A program made the position numbers and the translations under genes. This document shows, piece by piece, positions 14,914 through 23,437 of a DNA stretch of 46,251 nt. The stretch's first letter is position 1. Each line of letters opens with the position of its first letter. Source of the stretch: SIG607 sp045537575 (GTDB taxonomy: Bacteria > Bacillota > Clostridia > Oscillospirales > Acutalibacteraceae); assembly GCA_045537575.1 (NCBI GenBank), contig JAZSPU010000003.1, positions 1 through 46,251 of the forward strand, read 5' to 3'. Below the pieces are notes generated by a model, which worked only from the letters and a program-made list of their open reading frames with translations, had not been told where the DNA came from and did no database searches.

Positions 14914-15273
14914 ATGGCACGTATTAAAGGTGCGTTAGCAACACGCAAAAGAAGAAAAAAGATTTTAAAACTTTCTAAAGGTTATTTTGGAGCTAAATCT
15001 AAGCTCTTTAAGACAGCTAAAGAAGCTGTTATGAAATCCGGCAACTATGCATACATTGGTCGTCGTCTTAAGAAGCGCGATTTCCGTCGTCTTTGGATTA
15101 CCAGAATTTCTGCCGCTGCTAAAATGAACGGTATGAATTATTCTACTTTAATGAACGGTCTTAAGATTGCAGGTGTGCAGATTAACCGTAAAATGCTTGC
15201 AGAAGTAGCAGTAAATGACCCCGAAGGTTTTACCGCTATTGCTGAACAGGCTAAAAAAGCTTTAGCAAAATAA
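14914..15273 (+). CDS. rplT: 50S ribosomal protein L20
   Basis: A 119-residue L20 with the basic N-terminal extension (MARIKGALATRKRRKKIL) and the globular RNA-binding part (KRDFRRLWITRISAAAKMNG). It is needed early in 50S assembly. It is also the presumed repressor of this operon through the leader at 13996-14129. GGAGG precedes ATG 14914. Last gene before the terminator. Confidence 0.97.
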   Translation: MARIKGALATRKRRKKILKLSKGYFGAKSKLFKTAKEAVMKSGNYAYIGRRLKKRDFRRLWITRISAAAKMNGMNYSTLMNGLKIAGVQINRKMLAEVAVNDPEGFTAIAEQAKKALAK

Positions 15274-15279
15274 TTATAT

Positions 15280-15309
15280 CGCCCAAGGAAGTTCTTGGGC
15301 GAATTTTTT
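15280..15309 (+). terminator. Rho-independent terminator after rplT
   Basis: CGCCCAAGGA pairs with TCTTGGGCG (15280-15301) and is followed by AATTTTTT. No promoter is seen between it and the next gene, so the long downstream run may be fed partly by readthrough. Confidence 0.88.
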
Positions 15310-15330
15310 AATATTGAGAGGTCAGTTTAT

Positions 15331-16107
15331 ATGCAGTATTTAACCATAACCGCTAAGGATAATGCACGAATAAAAAGAGTACTTAAATTGCAAAAATCTG
15401 CTCATTTAAGACGTGAAGAAGGCGCCTTTGTTCTTGAAGGACTCAGAACGGTTGATGACGCTGCTGATAACAGTATTGAAATAAAAGAGCTGTATTTTAC
15501 AAAACAGGCTTTAGAAAAACACCCTTCCTATATTAAAAAATTTGCTCAAAACTCTGTTTTTTGCGCTATGATAAGCGACAGTGTGGCAAAGAATATATCC
15601 GATACCACCTCTACTCAGGGGATTTTTGCCGTTGCAAAACTGCCCGAAAACAAGGCGCAAATCGAAAAAAACAAAAAATATATTGCTCTTGAAAATTTAC
15701 AGGACCCTTCTAATCTCGGTGCAGTAGCACGAACAGCCGAGGCTTTGGGAATAGATGCTATTATTATTTCGGGCAATTCCTGTGATCCTTTCAGCCCTAA
15801 ATCCATAAGGGCGTCAATGGGTACTTTGCTGAGGGTTCCCCTTATCTTTACTGATGATATGGCAGAGTTTATCAAAAATATTGATATTCCCACCTTCGCT
15901 TGTGTCGTAGATAGGGATGCTAAAAGTTTAAAAGAGGTAGATTTTAAGAGCGGCGCTGTTTGTATTATCGGTAATGAAGCAAATGGACTTACCGAGGAAA
16001 CTGTAAAAGCCTCAACAAAAAGCATAACCATCACTATGAAGGGCAGGGCAGAATCCCTTAATGCCGCAGCGGCAGCAGCCATTGTAATGTGGGAGATGGT
16101 TAAATGA
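15331..16107 (+). CDS. TrmH/SpoU-family RNA 2'-O-methyltransferase
   Basis: A 258-residue SPOUT methyltransferase. The N-terminal part (residues 1-95) is the L30e-like substrate-binding domain; the C-terminal part carries the three SpoU motifs: LQDPSNLGAVARTAEALG, VCIIGNEANGLTEE and SLNAAAAAAIVMWE. It transfers a methyl group from SAM to a ribose in rRNA or tRNA; the exact nucleotide cannot be told. GAGAGGT supports ATG 15331; the longer frame from 15295 begins inside the rplT terminator. Position after infC-rpmI-rplT is common in Bacillota. Confidence 0.92.
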   Translation: MQYLTITAKDNARIKRVLKLQKSAHLRREEGAFVLEGLRTVDDAADNSIEIKELYFTKQALEKHPSYIKKFAQNSVFCAMISDSVAKNISDTTSTQGIFAVAKLPENKAQIEKNKKYIALENLQDPSNLGAVARTAEALGIDAIIISGNSCDPFSPKSIRASMGTLLRVPLIFTDDMAEFIKNIDIPTFACVVDRDAKSLKEVDFKSGAVCIIGNEANGLTEETVKASTKSITITMKGRAESLNAAAAAAIVMWEMVK

Positions 16108-17339
16108 TTTATTGGTTGTGGCTTTACTGCGCTCTTGGCGTAGGCGGTAATAAATTCAGTGAAATTATTTCCCGCTTTTCAACTGCTCGGGCGGTTTATG
16201 AAGCAGGGGACGAAGGCAGACGAGCATCTCAAATTTTCACCGAAAAACAGTTATATTGCCTTAAAAATACTTCACTAAATGAAGCAAATAAGCTTTTAAA
16301 ACAATGTGAAATAGAAAAGATAGGAATACTTACTCCCGAAAGTAAAGCATATCCCGTATGCTTAAGGAATATAAGCAAACCGCCTTACGTACTGTTTTAC
16401 AAGGGAACGCTTCCTGATTTTGACAGCACTCCTACACTTTGTATTGTAGGCACAAGAAAGGTTACCGATTACGGATATAAATGCGCTTATTCTCTATCGG
16501 GTAGGCTTAGTCAGGGCGGTTTCTTAATTGTCAGCGGTGGCGCAATGGGAAGTGATACCGCCGCCCATTTAGGAGCTCTGCTTACAGGCGGTAAAACCGT
16601 TGCAGTTCTTCCTTGCGGTTTAAATTCAAACTATCTTGCTACCAATAGGAAACTGCGTGAAGATATTTTGCTGACGGGCGGATGCCTTATTACCGAATTT
16701 TCTCCCGATACCGACGTAAGAAAATCTCATTTTCACGTGAGAAACCGTTTGCTTTCGGCACTCTCAAGCGGAGTTATAATTACCGAAGCACCAAAAAACA
16801 GCGGTGCTCTTATAACAGCGGCTCATGCTACCGAGCAAAACAGAGACATTTTCGTTATTCTGGGCGAAGAAGATGACGCAAATTACGAGGGATGCCGTTG
16901 GCTTTATAACGATGGCGCTAAAGAGGTAAAACTGATTACAGATGTGTTTTCGGAATATCTTTATAAGTTTAATGATAAAATAAGTATTGAAATGGCTATG
17001 GCAAAATCTTTGCCGTCATATAAATCTTATGATTTTGGAAATGATGAAAAGGTTACGGTTAAAAAGAAAAGTACACCGAAACCGCCTTATAAATTAAAAG
17101 AATATGGCGAATTTAAGGTTAAAAATACCGAAAAAACAGCAATTAATAAAAAAATATTGCCTGAAACCCTTTCCAAAAACACAAAAATGATATATAATCA
17201 TTTAGATAAGCAAATTTTTTCTTGTGATGATTTGCTGAGTAGTGAAGTAAATTCGATTATGGCGCTTACTGCTGTGGGTGAGCTTGAACTCTACGGTTTG
17301 ATAGAGGCAATCCCCGGTGGTCGCTACAAATTATTGTGA
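16104..17339 (+). CDS. dprA: DNA processing protein DprA
   Basis: A 411-residue protein that loads RecA on incoming single-stranded DNA in transformation. The N-terminal SAM-like region (residues 1-90) is followed by the Rossmann-like DprA domain with YKGTLPD, LCIVGTRKVTDYGY, IVSGGAMGSDTAAH, VLPCGL and the late SALSSGVIITEAPKNSGALITA. A winged-helix end (LPETLSKNTKMIYNHLDKQI...) resembles the DML1-like domain. ATGA overlap with the upstream gene indicates coupling. The dprA-topA-trmFO order is typical of Bacillota. Homologues are also kept in non-competent species, so competence is not proven. Confidence 0.93.
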   Translation: MIYWLWLYCALGVGGNKFSEIISRFSTARAVYEAGDEGRRASQIFTEKQLYCLKNTSLNEANKLLKQCEIEKIGILTPESKAYPVCLRNISKPPYVLFYKGTLPDFDSTPTLCIVGTRKVTDYGYKCAYSLSGRLSQGGFLIVSGGAMGSDTAAHLGALLTGGKTVAVLPCGLNSNYLATNRKLREDILLTGGCLITEFSPDTDVRKSHFHVRNRLLSALSSGVIITEAPKNSGALITAAHATEQNRDIFVILGEEDDANYEGCRWLYNDGAKEVKLITDVFSEYLYKFNDKISIEMAMAKSLPSYKSYDFGNDEKVTVKKKSTPKPPYKLKEYGEFKVKNTEKTAINKKILPETLSKNTKMIYNHLDKQIFSCDDLLSSEVNSIMALTAVGELELYGLIEAIPGGRYKLL

Positions 17340-17350
17340 GGAGATAAAAA

Positions 17351-19429
17351 ATGTCCAAGCTGGTTATTATTGAGTCACCCGGTAAACTTAAAAGTATTCA
17401 AAAGTATCTTGGGGACGACTATAAGGTTATGGCTTCGGTTGGTCACGTAAGAGACCTTCCTAAATCCAAGATGGGTATTGATATAGAAAACGGCTATGCG
17501 CCCCAGTATATTGAAATGAGTGATAAGAAGGACCTTATCAAACAGTTAAAGGAAAGCGCCGCAAAGAGCGATGCCGTTTATCTTGCAACTGACCCTGACC
17601 GTGAAGGTGAGGCTATTTCGTGGCATCTTGCACAGCTTCTTTCTTTGGATATGGAGTCACCCCTTCGTGTCTGCTTTAACGAAATTACCAAAAGCGGTAT
17701 TGAAGCAGGTATGGAAAAGCCCAGAAAGATTGATATGGGACTTGTTGACGCTCAGCAGGCAAGACGTGTACTTGACAGAATAGTTGGCTATAAATTAAGC
17801 CCTTTCCTTTGGAAAAAGGTTAAGAGAGGACTTTCTGCAGGCAGAGTTCAGTCTGTTGCTTTAAAGCTTGTGGTTGACAGAGAACGCGAAATCGAAAAAT
17901 TTATTCCCGAAGAGTATTGGACTATTGAAGCAAAGCTTAGCAAACAAAAGAATATTATTGCTAAGTTTTACGGAAGTAAGGACGGAGAAAAATTAGCTCT
18001 TATAAGCGGTGAGCAGACAAATGCTATTGTCAGCGAACTTGACGGTAAAGACTTTGTTGTTTCCTCCATTAAAAACGGCGTAAGAAAGAAACAGCCCTTG
18101 CCTCCATTTATTACCTCTACTCTTCAGCAGGAAGCGGCAAGAAGACTTAACTTTACAGGTCTTCGCACAATGAGAATTGCTCAACAGCTTTACGAAGGTG
18201 TTGAGGTAAGCGGTATCGGTGTGACAGGTCTTATAACCTATATGCGTACCGACTCTTTACGTGTGTCAAGTGAAGCGCAAAATGCGGCAAGTAACTATAT
18301 TCGCAGCGCATACGGTGAAAAGTATATCCCTAAAAAACCTCGTGTATATAAGAGCAAAAACGATGCTCAGGATGCTCACGAAGCAATCAGACCTGCTCTT
18401 ATTGATATGACTCCCGAAAAGATAAAAGCATCTCTTACAACCGAACAGTATAAGCTTTATAAACTTATCTGGGAACGCTTTATTGCTTCTCAGATGGAAA
18501 ACTGCTTACAGGATACAGTATCGGTTGATATTATTGCAGGAGATTATCTCTTTAAGGCAAGTGGTTATACCGTTAAATTCGACGGCTTTACGGTGCTTTA
18601 TGATGAAATGAATGAAAATGAAGAGGGCGAAGTATCTTTGCCCGAGCTTTCAAAGGGCGACCTTCTTAAATGCAAGAGCATTACACCTGCTCAGCACTTT
18701 ACTCAGCCGCCTGCAAGATATAATGAATCAACTCTTACAAAGGCTCTTGAAGAAAACGGAATTGGCCGTCCTTCTACCTATGCGCCTATTATTTCAAATA
18801 TCGTTCAGCGTGACTATATCGAAAAGGAGAAAAAATCCTTTAAGCCTACACAGCTCGGTATGGTAGTAACCGACCTTATTGCACAGTATTTTAAGAAGAT
18901 AGTTGACGTTAAGTTTACTGCAGGTATGGAGCAGAATCTTGATAAAATTGACGGCGGTGAGGTTAGTTGGGTTGAAACTGTTGACCGCTTCTATAAAGAT
19001 TTTGCCGTAAGTATTAAAAAGGCAGAAGATTCTACTAACGGCGTAAAGGTTAAGGTGCCTGACGTAGAAACCGACGTGGTTTGTGAAAACTGCGGAAGAA
19101 AAATGGTTGTAAAATCAGGACGCTTCGCCAAGTTCCTTGCCTGTCCCGGTTATCCCGAATGTAAAAATACAAAGCCTATGCCCGAAGAAAAGATAAAAGA
19201 ACCCTGTCCCAAATGCGGAGCCGAGCTTATTCGCCGCGCATCCAAAAAGACAGGCAAGAAGTTCTATGGCTGTTCTAACTATCCAAAATGCGATTTTGCC
19301 GCTCCCGGACTTCCCAGCGGTGAAACCTGTAAAGAGTGCGGCTCATTTATTCTTTTGGGCGCTAAGGGCAGAAAATTCTGTATGAATGCCAACTGTCCCA
19401 CTCGACAGTCAAAAGCCAAGAAGAAATAA
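17351..19429 (+). CDS. topA: DNA topoisomerase I
   Basis: A 692-residue type IA topoisomerase that relaxes negative supercoils. The Toprim domain (VIIESPGKLKSIQKYLG, and DPDREGE at 81-87) is followed by the catalytic core with Tyr297 in GLITYMRTDSLR. Three C-terminal zinc-ribbon units follow: CENCG...CPGYPEC, CPKCG...CSNYPKC and a shorter CKECG...CMNANC. Length is normal. GAGGAG precedes ATG 17351. It lies in the middle of the conserved dprA-topA-trmFO block. Confidence 0.97.
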   Translation: MSKLVIIESPGKLKSIQKYLGDDYKVMASVGHVRDLPKSKMGIDIENGYAPQYIEMSDKKDLIKQLKESAAKSDAVYLATDPDREGEAISWHLAQLLSLDMESPLRVCFNEITKSGIEAGMEKPRKIDMGLVDAQQARRVLDRIVGYKLSPFLWKKVKRGLSAGRVQSVALKLVVDREREIEKFIPEEYWTIEAKLSKQKNIIAKFYGSKDGEKLALISGEQTNAIVSELDGKDFVVSSIKNGVRKKQPLPPFITSTLQQEAARRLNFTGLRTMRIAQQLYEGVEVSGIGVTGLITYMRTDSLRVSSEAQNAASNYIRSAYGEKYIPKKPRVYKSKNDAQDAHEAIRPALIDMTPEKIKASLTTEQYKLYKLIWERFIASQMENCLQDTVSVDIIAGDYLFKASGYTVKFDGFTVLYDEMNENEEGEVSLPELSKGDLLKCKSITPAQHFTQPPARYNESTLTKALEENGIGRPSTYAPIISNIVQRDYIEKEKKSFKPTQLGMVVTDLIAQYFKKIVDVKFTAGMEQNLDKIDGGEVSWVETVDRFYKDFAVSIKKAEDSTNGVKVKVPDVETDVVCENCGRKMVVKSGRFAKFLACPGYPECKNTKPMPEEKIKEPCPKCGAELIRRASKKTGKKFYGCSNYPKCDFAAPGLPSGETCKECGSFILLGAKGRKFCMNANCPTRQSKAKKK

Positions 19430-19430
19430 T

Positions 19431-20738
19431 ATGAAAGAAAAAATTAAGGTTATAGGCGCAGGTCTTGCAGGCTGCGAAGCGGCATGGCAGATTGCCAATG
19501 CAGGTTTTGACGTGCTTCTTTACGAAATGAAGCCCACTAAGAAAACCCCTGCCCATAAAAGTGATTTATTCGCAGAGCTTGTTTGTTCTAATTCTCTTAA
19601 GGCTTCCAGAGTTGATTCTGCCGCAGGTCTTTTAAAAGAAGAAATGCGTGTTTTAGGCTCTTTGTGTCTTGAAGCCGCCGCTACCTGCTCGGTTGCGGCA
19701 GGGGGCGCTCTTGCGGTGGAAAGGGATGTATTTTCGGCTTATATTACCGAAAAAATCAAATCTCATAAAAGAATTACCGTTGTTAACGAGTGTGTGGACA
19801 ACCTAAATTTTGACGGTGTTACGGTGGTGGCTACCGGCCCGTTGACCGATGAAACACTCGCCCAAAAGATAACTCAGCTTTGCGGTGAAGAAGGACTAAG
19901 CTTCTATGATGCCGCCGCTCCCATAGTTACAAGGGAAAGCGTTGATTTTTCAAAAGCCTTTTTTGCCTCCCGTTACGGCAAAGGCGAGGACGATTATATC
20001 AACTGTCCTTTTAATAAAGAGGAATACGAGATATTCCATAAAGAACTTATAAATGCCGAGTCAGCTCCTCTTAAGGAATTTGATAAGCCCTTAACGGTTT
20101 ATGAAGGCTGTATGCCTATTGAGGTTCTTGCAAAAAGGGGAGAAGACTCCATTCGTTTCGGTCCCTTAAAGCCCGTAGGACTGAGAGATCCGAGAACCGA
20201 GAAAAGACCGTGGGCTGTTGTTCAGTTAAGAAGAGAGAATGCAAAGGGAACGCTCTTTAATATTGTTGGATTTCAGACTAATCTTAAATTTAATGAACAA
20301 AAAAGAGTGTTTTCACTTATTCCCGGTCTTGAAAACTGTGATATAGTTCGCTATGGTGTTATGCACCGAAATACTTTTATAAATTCACCTAAGCAGTTAA
20401 ATAAAAATCTTTCCCACAAAAAAGCGGAAAAAATCTTTTTTGCGGGACAGCTTACAGGTGTTGAAGGTTATATGGAATCAGCCGCCTCGGGCATAGTGGC
20501 AGGAATAAATGCCGTTAAGTTCCTTAAAGACGAGGAAGCTCTTATACTGCCCGAATTTACCATGATAGGCGCACTTCTTTCTTATATAACCGACGAAACG
20601 GTTGAGAATTTTCAACCAATGGGGGCAAATTTCGGTATTTTGCCGCCCCTTAGTGAACATATAAGGGATAAAAGGGAAAGATACGGCGCTCTTTCCGAGC
20701 GTTCGCTAAATTGGTACAAAAGAAATTTAGGGGGATAA
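19431..20738 (+). CDS. trmFO: Folate-dependent tRNA (uracil-54-C5) methyltransferase TrmFO
   Basis: A 435-residue flavoprotein that makes T54 in the T-loop of tRNAs using methylenetetrahydrofolate and a reduced flavin. The FAD-binding motif KVIGAGLAGCEAAWQIA is at the N-terminus. ELVCSNSLKA, ALAVERD, YEGCMPIEVLA, FGPLKPVGLRDPRT and FAGQLTGVEGYMESAASG are characteristic. The start is ATG 19431, one base after the topA stop; the longer frame begins inside topA. The ribosome binding site is weak (AAGAAG), so translation probably depends on coupling to topA. Confidence 0.96.
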   Translation: MKEKIKVIGAGLAGCEAAWQIANAGFDVLLYEMKPTKKTPAHKSDLFAELVCSNSLKASRVDSAAGLLKEEMRVLGSLCLEAAATCSVAAGGALAVERDVFSAYITEKIKSHKRITVVNECVDNLNFDGVTVVATGPLTDETLAQKITQLCGEEGLSFYDAAAPIVTRESVDFSKAFFASRYGKGEDDYINCPFNKEEYEIFHKELINAESAPLKEFDKPLTVYEGCMPIEVLAKRGEDSIRFGPLKPVGLRDPRTEKRPWAVVQLRRENAKGTLFNIVGFQTNLKFNEQKRVFSLIPGLENCDIVRYGVMHRNTFINSPKQLNKNLSHKKAEKIFFAGQLTGVEGYMESAASGIVAGINAVKFLKDEEALILPEFTMIGALLSYITDETVENFQPMGANFGILPPLSEHIRDKRERYGALSERSLNWYKRNLGG

Positions 20739-20741
20739 AAA

Positions 20742-21743
20742 ATGAGAATCGTAGTTGATGCTTTTGGCGGAGATAATGCACCGGGTGCAATTATCGAAGG
20801 CGCCGCCCTTGCTCAAAAAGAATTAGGCGTTGGCATTATTCTTACAGGGGATGAAAATATTATCCGCGATTATATAGATAAAAAGGGTTTGTCTTTTAAT
20901 GACCTTGAGATTATACATACAGAAGATGTGATTTCAATGCACGATGAACCCACGTCACTTTTAAAAACGCATAAAAATTCTTCTATGGCTCTTGCTTTTA
21001 ATGCTCTTAGCGAAGGCAAAGCAGATGCTTTTGTTTCGGCAGGAAGCACGGGCGCTGTAGTGGTAGGCGGTACGCTTATAGTAAAGAGAATAAAGGGTGT
21101 AAAACGTCCTGCACTTGCTTCTCTTATTCCTTCTCCAGATTCATCATATATGCTTATGGATATAGGCGCAAATGCAGAATGCCGTCCCGAAATGCTTCAG
21201 CAGTTCGGTATTATGGCAAGCGCTTATATGCAAAAGGTTGAAGGCAGAGAAAATCCAACGGTTGCTCTTCTTAATATAGGCACTGAAGACAGTAAGGGCG
21301 GAGAACTTCAAAAAGAAGCATATAAGCTTCTCAGCCAAGCGCCCATAAACTTTATCGGTAACGTAGAATCAAGAGAAATGCCCAAGGGCGTATGCGACGC
21401 TGTTGTTACCGACGGATTTACGGGAAATATAGCCCTTAAGCTTATTGAGGGTACCGTATCAACACTCTTTAAAATGCTTAAAGGTGTTTTCTACAAAAAT
21501 CTAGTTAATAAACTTGCTGCGGGAATACTAAAGAAAGGTCTTTACTCAATAAAGGGTAAAATGGACAGTTCCGAGGTAGGCGGAGCAATACTTCTCGGTG
21601 TTAAAAAGCCGGTTATTAAAGCTCACGGCAATTCCGATGCAAAGGCTATTAAAAATGCAATACGTCAGGCAAAATATTTTTACGAAGGCAAGGTTATCGA
21701 GTCTATAAGCGAAGGACTTGAAGCCTTGAATACTGCTGAATAA
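20742..21743 (+). CDS. plsX: Phosphate acyltransferase PlsX
   Basis: A 333-residue peripheral membrane enzyme that converts acyl-ACP to acyl-phosphate, the first step of phospholipid synthesis through PlsY. The N-terminal MRIVVDAFGGDNAPGAIIEGA, central SAGSTGAVVVGGTL and PALASLIPS, and VVTDGFTGNIALK near the end are diagnostic. GGGGGA precedes ATG 20742. The acpP gene that often follows plsX is missing; rnc comes directly. Confidence 0.97.
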   Translation: MRIVVDAFGGDNAPGAIIEGAALAQKELGVGIILTGDENIIRDYIDKKGLSFNDLEIIHTEDVISMHDEPTSLLKTHKNSSMALAFNALSEGKADAFVSAGSTGAVVVGGTLIVKRIKGVKRPALASLIPSPDSSYMLMDIGANAECRPEMLQQFGIMASAYMQKVEGRENPTVALLNIGTEDSKGGELQKEAYKLLSQAPINFIGNVESREMPKGVCDAVVTDGFTGNIALKLIEGTVSTLFKMLKGVFYKNLVNKLAAGILKKGLYSIKGKMDSSEVGGAILLGVKKPVIKAHGNSDAKAIKNAIRQAKYFYEGKVIESISEGLEALNTAE

Positions 21744-21753
21744 GAGGCATAAT

Positions 21754-22434
21754 ATGAAACGTTTGGAAGAAAATCTAAGATATACTTTTAAAAATAAAGA
21801 ATTGCTCAAAAATGCTTTGAGTCATTCTTCTTATGCTAATGAAAAACATTCTCCTTTAGGCTCAAATGAAAGACTTGAGTTTTTAGGAGATGCAGTACTG
21901 TCTTTGGTTGTTGCAGATTTTCTTTACAAAGAATTTAGCGGTAAACCCGAAGGAGACCTTACAAAACTCAGGGCTTCGCTTGTCTGCGAAAAATCCCTCT
22001 GCCGTTTTGCAAGAGAGCTTGAAATCGGTGACTTTCTGTTACTGGGTAAAGGCGAGGAGCAATGCGGAGGCAGAGAAAGAAATTCCATTCTTGCTGATGC
22101 TTTTGAAGCAGTACTTGCCGCTATGTATTTAGATGCAGGTATGGATGTAGCGAGAGAGCACGTGCTCCGTTTTGTAAAGGACGAGCTCAATCATACCGAA
22201 AACGAGGTTTTCCACGACTATAAAACCACCTTGCAAGAGGTTATTCAGCGAAATCCCGAAGAACGCCTTTCTTACGTTTTGTCTGCAGAAAGCGGCCCCG
22301 ACCATAATAAATCCTTTACAGTTGACGTTTTACTTAATTCATCGGTTATAGGTACAGGTACGGGAAAAACCAAAAAACGCGCTGAACAGATGGCGGCAAG
22401 AGATGCACTTCGTCTGATGGGAATTGAAGAATAA
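21754..22434 (+). CDS. rnc: Ribonuclease III
   Basis: A 226-residue double-strand-specific endoribonuclease that processes rRNA precursors and structured mRNAs. The signature NERLEFLGDAVLSLVV lies at 38-53, with the second acidic set in LADAFEAVLAAMYLD. A dsRNA-binding domain occupies about 155-223 (DYKTTLQEVIQ to KRAEQMAARDALRLM). AAGAGG lies before ATG 21754. Its TAATG stop-start junction overlaps the next gene by one base. Confidence 0.97.
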   Translation: MKRLEENLRYTFKNKELLKNALSHSSYANEKHSPLGSNERLEFLGDAVLSLVVADFLYKEFSGKPEGDLTKLRASLVCEKSLCRFARELEIGDFLLLGKGEEQCGGRERNSILADAFEAVLAAMYLDAGMDVAREHVLRFVKDELNHTENEVFHDYKTTLQEVIQRNPEERLSYVLSAESGPDHNKSFTVDVLLNSSVIGTGTGKTKKRAEQMAARDALRLMGIEE

Positions 22435-23435
22435 TGGGTGTTCACGCTAATATTTCTTTTTTCATTCCCCATCTTGGCTGTACTCATCGGTGCAGTTTTT
22501 GTAATCAATGCAGTATTACCGGACAAACCTCTCTTACCAAAAGCGAGGATATTAAAAAGGCTGTAGAAATTGCGGTAAGCGGGAAAAAATATTCGCCCGA
22601 TAATACCGAAATTGCCTTTTTTGGCGGCAGTTTTACTGCAATTGACAGAGAATATATGATTTCTTTGCTTGAAGGGGCATATCCCTTTGTCAAAGAAAAA
22701 ATCGTAAAAGGAATACGTATTTCCACCCGTCCCGATGCAATAGATGATGAAGTTTTATCACTTCTTAAAAAATACGGAGTAACCGCTATTGAACTCGGTG
22801 CGCAAAGTATGGATGAGAAGGTTCTTCTTCTTAACGAAAGAGGACACGGAGCAAAGGACGTAATAAAGGCTTCCATTCTTATAAAGCAATACGGTTTTTC
22901 TTTGGGACTTCAGATGATGACAGGGCTTTACGGGGCAACAGATGAAAGCGACAGAAAAACGGTAGAGGAATTTATAAAAATTTCTCCCGATACAGTACGC
23001 ATTTATCCTACCGTTGTACTTTATGGCACTAAGCTTTGCGAGTATGTCCAAAAGGGTGAATACATTCCCGATAGCGTAGATAAAGCCGTTAAAAAATGCT
23101 GTGAATACATAGGTCTTTTTGAAGAAAAGGGTATTAACGTAATAAGGGTGGGGCTTCATCATATCGACGAGGCTTCCTATGTGGCAGGACCGTGGCATCC
23201 TGCATTCAGCGAACTTTGTATGTCGGAAATGTTTTTAAAAGAAGTTAGTGAAGAATTAAACCTTCTAGGCAAAGGTAACTACAAAATATATGTAAATGAT
23301 AAATATATTTCTGCCGCTGTCGGTCAGAAAAGAAAAAATATAGAAAAATTAAAAGAAAAAGGGTTTAATTGCCTTATAAAAGGTGATAAAGACCTTAAAG
23401 ATAAAGAATTCAGGATAGAAAGAGATGTGAAATAA
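22434..23435 (+). CDS. Radical SAM protein, Elp3-like (YhcC-type)
   Basis: A 333-residue radical SAM enzyme. The 4Fe-4S motif is C-x3-C-x2-C at Cys16, Cys20 and Cys23 (LGCTHRCSFCNQ), followed by FFGGSFTAI and the ELGAQSMD and TVRIYPTVVLYGT segments of the Elp3/oxygen-independent class. It lacks the GNAT domain of true Elp3. The reaction is unknown; the position between rnc and smc is conserved in many Clostridia. It starts one base into the rnc stop. Confidence 0.88.
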   Translation: MGVHANISFFIPHLGCTHRCSFCNQCSITGQTSLTKSEDIKKAVEIAVSGKKYSPDNTEIAFFGGSFTAIDREYMISLLEGAYPFVKEKIVKGIRISTRPDAIDDEVLSLLKKYGVTAIELGAQSMDEKVLLLNERGHGAKDVIKASILIKQYGFSLGLQMMTGLYGATDESDRKTVEEFIKISPDTVRIYPTVVLYGTKLCEYVQKGEYIPDSVDKAVKKCCEYIGLFEEKGINVIRVGLHHIDEASYVAGPWHPAFSELCMSEMFLKEVSEELNLLGKGNYKIYVNDKYISAAVGQKRKNIEKLKEKGFNCLIKGDKDLKDKEFRIERDVK

Positions 23436-23437
23436 GT

